Assembly (NCBI GenBank): GCA_026874595.1
Contig: CM049311.1
Span: 33,067,176 to 33,131,175, forward strand
DNA: 64,000 nucleotides
Origin: Sipunculus nudus
Taxonomy: Eukaryota; Annelida; Sipuncula; Golfingiida; Sipunculidae
Reading direction: 5' to 3'
Position numbers and translations under genes: made by a program
Shown: in pieces, positions 56,746 through 64,000 of the stretch
How positions within the stretch are numbered: the first letter of the stretch is position 1
Layout of the letters: each line of letters begins with the position of its first letter
The notes under the pieces: generated by a model
The model's input: only the letters and a program-made list of their open reading frames with translations
What the model was told of the DNA's origin: nothing
The model's database searches: none

Positions 56746-59700
56746 GTAAATATAAAGATAGCATCATGAAACAATGTATGCTGTAAAAGTTCTTAAGTTT
56801 TAAATATGTCAATTTTATTTTATTTCTTTACACATAGAGTTTACCCGGGTTGCCCATGTTCCGTTGTTTTTATAGGGTGAAAGAAAGCAATTATACAGTC
56901 ATGAATATATAATATGTATAAACAGTGAGAAAACATATACATATTTAAAATTGATAGTTAAATACGAAACAAATAAAAAATACAGAATTACATAGTTTAA
57001 TCTTAGAATCTTGAATGATCGAGCCCACTCCGCATATTTTACCAAGTCCCGTCAGACAACGGCAGCCTTGGCGCTAGGGGTTGAGTCCTTCAGGGATTGC
57101 GGACTTCTCTTCAAAATATTACGCCGTGTATTTTCACTTCTTTGACTCCGTTTCTCTATCAAGAACAGCTAAATTATCCTGACTGTGCAGTGTATTTCGA
57201 GATAAAAATAATAAAACTTGTGTGAAAGATAAAAGACTTGAGGGCTTTAGTGTATGATGTAATTTCTCTTGTGGGAGAATAGCTTATTAATGTTATAACC
57301 AGGTTGGAAAGCGTACCTATAAAACCTATACTCGAATATATAAGATGTAAAAAAATTACTTTTGAATAACGGCGTTCTACTGTGCCGGGACCCGTACCTG
57401 ACTATCTACGTATGGGGTCACCTATACCTTGCTCGCGTCTTGATTTGAGTACAGGAGTATACTCTTATCATCATTATTATTTTTTTACAGATGCCGCTCC
57501 CTGGGAAAGTGGCACATTTGCCTGTCGAGCTGTTGACCCAGGTACCAATATAGTGCTTGATACCGTTAGCACGACAATAAATATCGCGGGTAAGATAATT
57601 ATGAGTCAGCTAATACATATGATATAAGGATATTTTTTTTATACATACAACAGAAGTTCATTATGTTTGACCGTAAGACTTTTGAAATATCTCTATGCAA
57701 ACATGTACGCGAATAAAATGCTGTAGTTCCTGTTCAAAACAAAATACGGACCTGTTTTCAGGAACAGACGATTCCGGCCTCGTGTAGAAGTTTGTATTTT
57801 TTTACCATAAAACCATAATTTAACCTGAAATTTCAACTTGTAACTTTCAACATTTTCTTCGATCGAGGGAAAATAGAGAGGGATCTTTCTTATATGTGTA
57901 CTGTTTAAACTTCTGTTTCGTGATATTCTAGAAGTTTTAAGTAAATCAACCAGATGGCAGCACTCTAAGCAGGTCATTTTTATCATGTTTTCCGCTATGT
58001 GAATGTGCATGATACAGTAATAAAATCACATTACGATGAATATATAATATATATATATAACCTCAAAGGGTTACATTTCATTTGGCTTATTAAGAGACAA
58101 ACTATCATCAATATATAATCATTGGTTGTGGCACTAAACCGAGGTCACGCAACTCCTCTGTGGTCACGCCTCGGAAATACCAGTTTTATTTTTGGCTTTG
58201 AACTCCCGGAAACGGTGCAGAATGTGTTCTGGAGATTTTTGAATATATCCCCCATACATTTGGAGAAATGTGACATGATTTTACGGTGGGGCTATCGCAG
58301 CGCCATCTATCAGCCTCACCAGGTGGCTCGATTCATGTCAAGTCGGACACCAATGAACTGAGTCTATGTCAAAAGGCCCCATTGAAATCTCACCCAGCAC
58401 AGATATGACAGAAGTTCTTGTTCCGACGAGAATGGGCTACTGAACAGCGTTTAAATAATAAGCCCCCCCCCCCCAAAAAAAAAAAATCACTAACAAAATT
58501 TAATATTGCGGATTATCCTGATAACGTCTTTTTCCTGATTTTCCCGTACACGTAAGGCCATTCTGCAACCAGGAAAAAAAGGCGGACCAAAATACGTGTG
58601 GTTGTAAACAATATCAGAGCTGTTAATATAGTAAAGGGATCTTATCACAGTGTTGTTAAACAGTTTTGCTATGTAATGTTTTTCTGTAATGATGGCGATG
58701 CATTTTTGTTCTCGGCTTCATGAAATTGGTTACTTAAATTTCTTAACATTTTCTCTCTGGCAGTGGCTGCAGCTTGATGCAACTCAGCTGACCTGATAAG
58801 ATAAGAGGAAAAGCTTACTCTTGATTTGCTGCGAATTTGGTGTCAAGGTTCTCAAACCGTTCGACGTAAAATGTCACATATAATATAGTTAAATATCGAA
58901 AGATTGTAGTCCTTCTGAAAAAGTTTTTTTTCTCCCGAAACAGTGTCGTCATGGAAAATAAATGACTCACAAGCCCTTTCTTATAAACTGTGAGCCCTGG
59001 TCAGAATTGAAGAGTCGCTCCAAGACTTTGACCAACATATTAGGCTGGCGGTATTTTTTTTATCTTTAAATTGAAAAATATTTAAAAGTCGTGTTTTATT
59101 TGTACTTCGATTAAATACATGTATATAACCTTAAATACTGAGTCAGATGGTATAAATACCTTCTCTCTTTTACCCGGCAACAACTTTTGTGAGAAAAGTG
59201 ATCGTCATTTTCCATTAAGGCATCGGACACTGGTCCGTATTAGAACGTTTCATGTTTTATTGTGAAATAGGAGCACGTGACTTGCACGTGTTGTACTGTA
59301 CGGAATAAGGGAACGTAGACTGGCACTTTAGCAAAAATATGGCCCTTTCGTTCTTCATTGGGCTTACGATGGCTTCATTTGCGCTGGTTATTAGTCTATT
59401 GTAGTCTCGCATACCTTTTCGCAAAGCTTTATTCAGCTGAGTTATACTCGGTCAGGAGTTATTGAAGGTATCTCTTTTTAATTAGATTTTAAGATTTCCT
59501 TCTTTGTCACGTTTACAGGGGAGATACGCCCGTCTGCAATTGTTATTATGACGGACGCTTCGTTTTCTGATGAAGGTTATCTGAACGTTACCCAGGGTTC
59601 AACATTCAACATGGCCTGCATGGTCAATGTCTCCAACGTTAAGCCTGCTGTGTCACTTCACCTGGGGGATCGAGATCTGCTGAGTTTGCATAAGCGACCT

Positions 59701-61545
59701 CTCATACAAACTGTTAGAAGTCCAGTGTAAGACGATTTCTTTATTCAAAATCACCTCTGTAACGTATCGCGAAAGGTTCATTTTCATTTGTAATAAAGTG
59801 TGTATTATCTCACGATATAGGCCCATTTTGCCTGGATTAAAAAAATACCCAGCAAAACCACCCCTGCTTACAGGCTTATTATCTTCAAGTCATCTGTTTC
59901 ATACGTTGTTATGTGTCTGTGTATGTAAACACAGCCCATGCACGTGTGGTAGGTCGCGTGCGCGCTTTGATTATGCTTTGTGTCCCTGATCGCGCCCGGC
60001 GCATTTTTTTCATTTGTGTACAGAAGTAATTAATTAGGTTTGAAAAAGAAATATGTTAAGAAGAATATAATTCGTGTATATTTAATTTACCGGGAATGTA
60101 AATAGGCCCATTTAAATTAAAATGAGAAAAGCTTTATTAAGCAACAGAACCCATGTTAGAAGGTTATAGAATAAACAACGATATCATATTTGATTAGTTT
60201 TCATTTAATATTCAAGACGGATGTTTTGAAGTTGCTGATTAGTGTTTTGTTTTATACTTGATCGGCTTGACGCTGAAGGTATTTGAGAAATAGGCTCCGA
60301 TTACTAACAATGTTGTTGTTAAATTCAAAATCAAAATGAACAGTAATACGTTTTACATGAAACAATGGTTTAATTTAAAACGTTATATATTGTAATTGTA
60401 TGCATATAAATACTTAATATAAAATAAAAATTAAAATGCCGTCAAAATTAAAGAAAACTACTATGACCTGTAATTTTCATTTATTTCTCTCGATGTTTTC
60501 CAAGAGAGGGAATATATAAAAATTCTCAAGATCTGATCAATGTAAATCAGCACGTGAGTAAATCGTACCAAAGGAAAGAATTTGAGTCATCAGGTAATTT
60601 ATTAATGTTTGACTTTTTATATGCTCCTAATTGCTGAATATGCATCCGATATTTTCTGCAGAGGATATATTTATCAATATTGCATGTTATTGATATTATA
60701 GAATGGCTTCTCTGGGTATATACGAGGTAATACACAGAGTGACTTTGATGGCCGAGGGTGTGTCTGCAAAGTGTGGCGACAACGAGAAATACCTCAGCTG
60801 TTCAGCATTCGCGCCCGTCAAACAAACTCTCACACGCTGTATAAAGGTGAAGGTCGCGGGTAAGTACACAGAGCTGTCATTGATACATGTACCTATATCA
60901 TCTCATACTACTAAGTCTGTGGAAGCTGCGCTTTCACAGACCTTGATCAAGCGTGCATCTCTGGCATCTGTTTTATGAATAATGAACAATTCAATTGAAC
61001 ATTTCAAATCACCCGCGTACCCTGGATTTACGCCGCAGTGGGAGCATCGGGAAATTGCTATATAAATCTGTCCCATTTCTGATGGATGTGTTCTTGTTCA
61101 TAAATAGGTGTGAACAATTTATTGTTTACGTGTTGTACTTTAGATTTGATTGATAGTTTTGATTTCGGTCAAACACTTGCAGGCTTAGTCACAATTCATT
61201 AAATAGACGACAGAGCGGCTCGCTGAATCAAGGTCTGTGAAAGCGTAGCTGCATAGACTTGGTAGTATGAAAGTGATCTAGATTTTCATCATAGATATTA
61301 TTCCCGTTATGCACTGAAATTGTTGTAATTCTTATTTTTTGTACTATTTGTAAAAAAAATACAAAACAACTGCTTTTTAGTTTGCATTTATTTCTGTCCG
61401 AATTAAGAGATCCCACGAAAAAAACTACAATTAAAGTAATAATGCGTCTTTTATATCTTAGCGATTGGAGAAGCGAAGCAAATAGGATACAAATATAGCT
61501 GTATCAATAGTGGTTTAGCCACCAATATAAACTATTATACATGAC

Positions 61546-61604
<59 letters not shown>

Positions 61605-61730
61605 ATCAAATTAAAATGTAACCATGTGTTATTGTTCTCAGGATGTAAGTCAGATGGCGCTTATGTGCAGAGTACAGCGATACCAAGTCTCTTCCTCACA
61701 TTGCTGCTTTGGACTTGCAGCGTCACGTGA
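56428..61730 (+). CDS. Gene C: two-Ig-domain, probably GPI-anchored paralogue
   Basis: Exons 56428..56745, 57491..57589, 59519..59726, 60702..60859, 61642..61730; all GT/AG, phases 1-1, 1-1, 1-2, 2-1, then stop. 872 nt leave the two-base remainder expected after a phase-1 start exon. The first exon begins GAIFGGVSCG, like the signal-peptide ends of A and B rather than the internal D3 starts (DLVKC, DPVRC). So this looks like a true single-cassette gene (D3-like plus D4-like), not a gene that lost two domains from the window. About 290 residues. The start is unsettled: see findings for the ATG at 56367. Surface recognition is inferred from the family only. Confidence 0.82.
57491..57589 (+). 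CDS. Gene C exon b: F-strand cysteine of domain 1
   Basis: 33 codons, phases 1-1; acceptor TTTTTACAG|A, donor CGCGG|GTAAGA. It reads DAAPWESGTFACRAVDPG and ends TTINIAG, equivalent to DSGTYIC in gene B. Confidence 0.88.
57590..59518 (+). other. Gene C intron 2
   Basis: No gene or named element recognised. A poly-C/poly-A junction lies at 58463-58486. The frame at 58122-58361 lies in the possible old repeat shared with 55150-55230. Confidence 0.4.
59519..59726 (+). CDS. Gene C exon c: first half of domain 2 (D4a-like)
   Basis: 208 nt, phases 1-2; acceptor GTTTACAG|G, donor CCAGT|GTAAGA. It encodes GEIRPSAIVIMTDASF, GSTFNMACMVNVSNV (Cys, NVS glycosylation motif) and AVSLHLGDRDLLSLH. Aligns with gene B exon 28034..28244. 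Confidence 0.87.
59727..60701 (+). other. Gene C intron 3
   Basis: AT-rich; no element recognised. Confidence 0.5.
60702..60859 (+). CDS. Gene C exon d: second half of domain 2 with C-x8-C
   Basis: 158 nt, phases 2-1; acceptor ATATTATAG|A, donor CGCGG|GTAAGT. It reads HRVTLMAEGVSAKCGDN then EKYLSCSAFAPVKQ and KVKVAG. Same length and same C-x8-C as genes A and B. Confidence 0.9.
61546..61602. repeat. (ATT)n microsatellite close to last exon of gene C
   Basis: About 55 bases of ATT triplets ending 40 bases before the acceptor at 61641. Confidence 0.95.
61642..61730 (+). CDS. Gene C last exon: GPI-type C-terminal signal and stop
   Basis: Acceptor GTTCTCAG|G at 61642. It reads GCKSDGAYVQSTAIP then a hydrophobic tail (SLFLTLLLWTCSVT) to TGA at 61728-61730. 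Gly-Cys start shared with A and B. Confidence 0.82.
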
Positions 61731-62051
61731 CTTACCTTAGGCTTGGCGCAAGGACGTTAATTAATGTGCTGGATGCTTCCTTTGTAACTAGACTAAATAA
61801 CTTGTACTGGAGTTGTATATAAAAAAAATCACATATAAACATATGCTTTGTGAACTTAGGTTGTATAACAAAGAAGCACACGAAAACTTATAATCAAGCG
61901 TTCCCCTTCAGCCTACCTTGTTGACACAGGCTAAACAAATACAAAGCAATTGAAAGCCAGATGACAAGGATTATAAGAGGTTGACCCATTTGCAGTGGAT
62001 CTCGATCTTTGACAAATAGCTTATTTTTATAATATATGAATATAATATGAT

Positions 62052-62090
<39 letters not shown>

Positions 62091-63090
62091 ATTACAAAAG
62101 TATAACAGAATATTTGTAAACTTTTACCATAGCTATTGATAAGGCGTATATGTAGCCCATGTGTGAGTGGAGGATAACATTTAATAATTTTACTTATTGG
62201 TATAAAACTGGTTTTTATTTAGTCTTCCCCTGTAACAAAAAACTTTAAATTTTAGAACTGCACAAGCCTATGATTACAATTTTGTATTTTCTATCTAAAA
62301 ACTGCACAGATAGCGGTCATCTGCACGTTAAACGAGATGTATGCAATCGCATCTGGAAAAGAGGGTGGGTCGTAATGAGCGCGGTCGGGATGGGAGCGCG
62401 GTTCCTGGGCGTGATCGGGATTGGCGTAGTCGGGCTGGGCGTGCCGGTTTATACAAAGCGAGTTTGTTGTTGTTGTTATTCTTTATTACCATCACTGATA
62501 TATGAAGATTTTACATAAAAAGAACATGACATAAAACAATCGAATGCATTATAACAATGTGACCAAACATTATTTGAACAGATATCGCCAATCCGTCAAA
62601 GTATAACGAACACAGTATGCTAATACATTCCCGTAAGAACATTGCTCAGGTACAAAAACAAAGTAAGCAAGAACATGAAAGATTTAAAGTATATTTCTTC
62701 TGGCTCGTTGTATCTATAACCTGAATAGCTATTACCAAACTGGAGGATTAAGTCTTAAAAGTTTAATGGCATTGTCGTCAATTAACTGTTGAATGAAACA
62801 TTTATTTTCATCAACATAACACAAATCTATATAATAGTATGTACCATAATTCAATTGACCATAGACACAGGGCAGTGAAGTAAAACTTCAAGAAAATTTT
62901 CGTCAGGTAAATTGTGTAATAGAGCAGAGACATTGGCAAATTACAGATAAAATCCCACAAACTGTCCCTGCTCCCCTTTGACCTGTCACAGTATAGTGAT
63001 ACACGTGCCACTTGATGTCTATAGAATAGACCACATTTGTGACACAAAGATTCTTTGTTTGTTTGTAGCTTAAGAGGGACTGCTTAAACG
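61731..63090. other. Downstream of gene C
   Basis: A TA-rich microsatellite lies at 62054-62088. A GGGCGTGATCGGGATTGGCG-type GC-rich patch (62360-62455) stands out from the AT-rich surroundings and reads as a G-rich degenerate repeat. No gene recognised. Confidence 0.45.
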
Positions 63091-63635
63091 AGGGACAGAA
63101 ATACGGGGCGATTTATTAAGCTTCAGATTAATTGATCATATTAATAAGGAAAGTTAGTAATTATGAATAATGGGAGGAAATTCATTTACAATGATCATTT
63201 AATAAAACAATTGAAATAAATATCTGATTGAGCGATCATTTAAAATAAAGCAAGAGAGAGAGAGGAAGATAGAGCGAGAGAAAAAAAAAGAAAGACAGAC
63301 AGACATCGAGAAAAAGGGGTGATTTATTGAGTTTCCGATTGATTGATCATTTAAATACATCAAAGAGAGAGTTATTATATAACATTAGAGAAATAGAGCG
63401 ATCATTTAAAATGAAAAACAGAGAGAGAGAGGGAGAGAGAAATAAAAAGAAGGACAGAAATACAGGACGATTGATAAAGCTTCAGATCGTTGATCATATA
63501 AATGAGGAAAAGTAATTATATAAATGAGAGGAATTTCATTAAAAATTATCATTTAATTATAATAATTGAATTAAATATTTGATTGAGCGATCATTTAAAA
63601 ATAAAGAGAGCGAGAGAGAGCGAGAGAGAAATATT
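63085..63635. repeat. Purine-rich tandem repeat, three imperfect units
   Basis: The core GATTTATTAAGCTTCAGATTAATTGATCAT recurs near 63110, 63318 and 63468 in variant form. Each is followed by ATTGAGCGATCATTTAAAATAAAG- or AGAGCGATCATTTAAAATGAAA-type sequence and a GAGAGA run. Unit lengths differ (about 200 and 155). Confidence 0.75.
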
Positions 63636-64000
63636 TCATATTGACTACTACTGAAAAATAAGAATTTCTGGCATTATTGCCCGTCACGATGCTGGCCGTC
63701 GTCAATACAATCATGCGCGTGTCTTATGATAAATATTATATATTTTGCTTGGAAAGTGCATTATTTATGTATGATATTGCGAATGTTTGTGAAGACGAGT
63801 TCTTGCAGCCGTTTAAACAGCGTTGTAGAAAACCTCTTAACTAATCAACTAATTGCTCGGTGATGGCTTCCGAGTTAGCAGGTTTCCTTCCTTTGACGTT
63901 CTTTTAAAGGTAACTGGGTTGCTTAAATCAACAAATATTGTTAGGTATTGATATCGTTTATTATAGAACAAAAATATTGTTGTTTTACATGATAAATGTC

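Overview
The window looks like AT-rich animal nuclear DNA, most likely from a lophotrochozoan such as a mollusc. The organism is inferred, not identified. Evidence: small coding exons bounded by GT/AG introns; long introns full of (AT)n, (CT)n, (AAT)n and poly-G tracts; tRNA-derived SINEs; decayed non-LTR retrotransposons; and several TIR-type elements. There are no bacterial operons, ribosome binding sites, rRNA genes or CRISPR arrays.

The only convincing protein-coding content is three paralogous genes for secreted, probably GPI-anchored proteins built of divergent immunoglobulin-like domains. Gene A (+, 9-19491) is complete, from a signal-peptide start to a short hydrophobic C-terminus, in ten exons; the chosen splice sites give 1449 nt, exactly 483 codons including the stop. 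Gene B (-, 34055-24636) has the same nine downstream exons, but its signal-peptide start exon was not found. Gene C (+, 56428-61730) is a two-domain version with exons matching only the second half of A and B. A and B converge on 19.5-24.6 kb; B and C diverge across 34-56 kb.

Each protein is made of a two-domain, four-exon cassette. The first domain looks like a normal Ig domain (Cys...Trp...Y/F-x-C). The second carries a B-strand Cys plus an invariant C-x8-C pair. A and B hold two cassettes (D1-D2-D3-D4), C holds one. Intron phases repeat (1-1, 1-1, 1-2, 2-1), and some exon lengths are identical between genes (72 nt for D1b, 158 nt for D4b). The last exon always begins Gly-Cys and ends in a hydrophobic tail without a cytoplasmic segment. 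I infer cell-surface recognition molecules; no specific function is demonstrable.

The rest is repeats. 4.8-7.8 kb: a tandem repeat with a third, inverted copy at 27.2-28.0 kb. 10.47-16.06 kb: a 5.6-kb TIR element inside gene A with subterminal repeats and no visible transposase. 22.3-24.4 kb: LINE remnant on the minus strand. 26.1-26.55 kb: paired tRNA-like SINE units. 30.6-31.15 kb: a long CT tract. 34.2-35.6 kb: a TIR-element fragment and a tandem array. 35.6-38.3 kb: a decayed LINE with a hAT-like MITE in it. 40.6-52.2 kb: a nest of direct and inverted repeats around a decayed but nearly full-length LINE (43.1-48.5 kb). 53.9-54.5 kb: trinucleotide arrays. 55.4-55.9 kb: a second copy of the TIR element. 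63.1-63.6 kb: a purine-rich tandem repeat.
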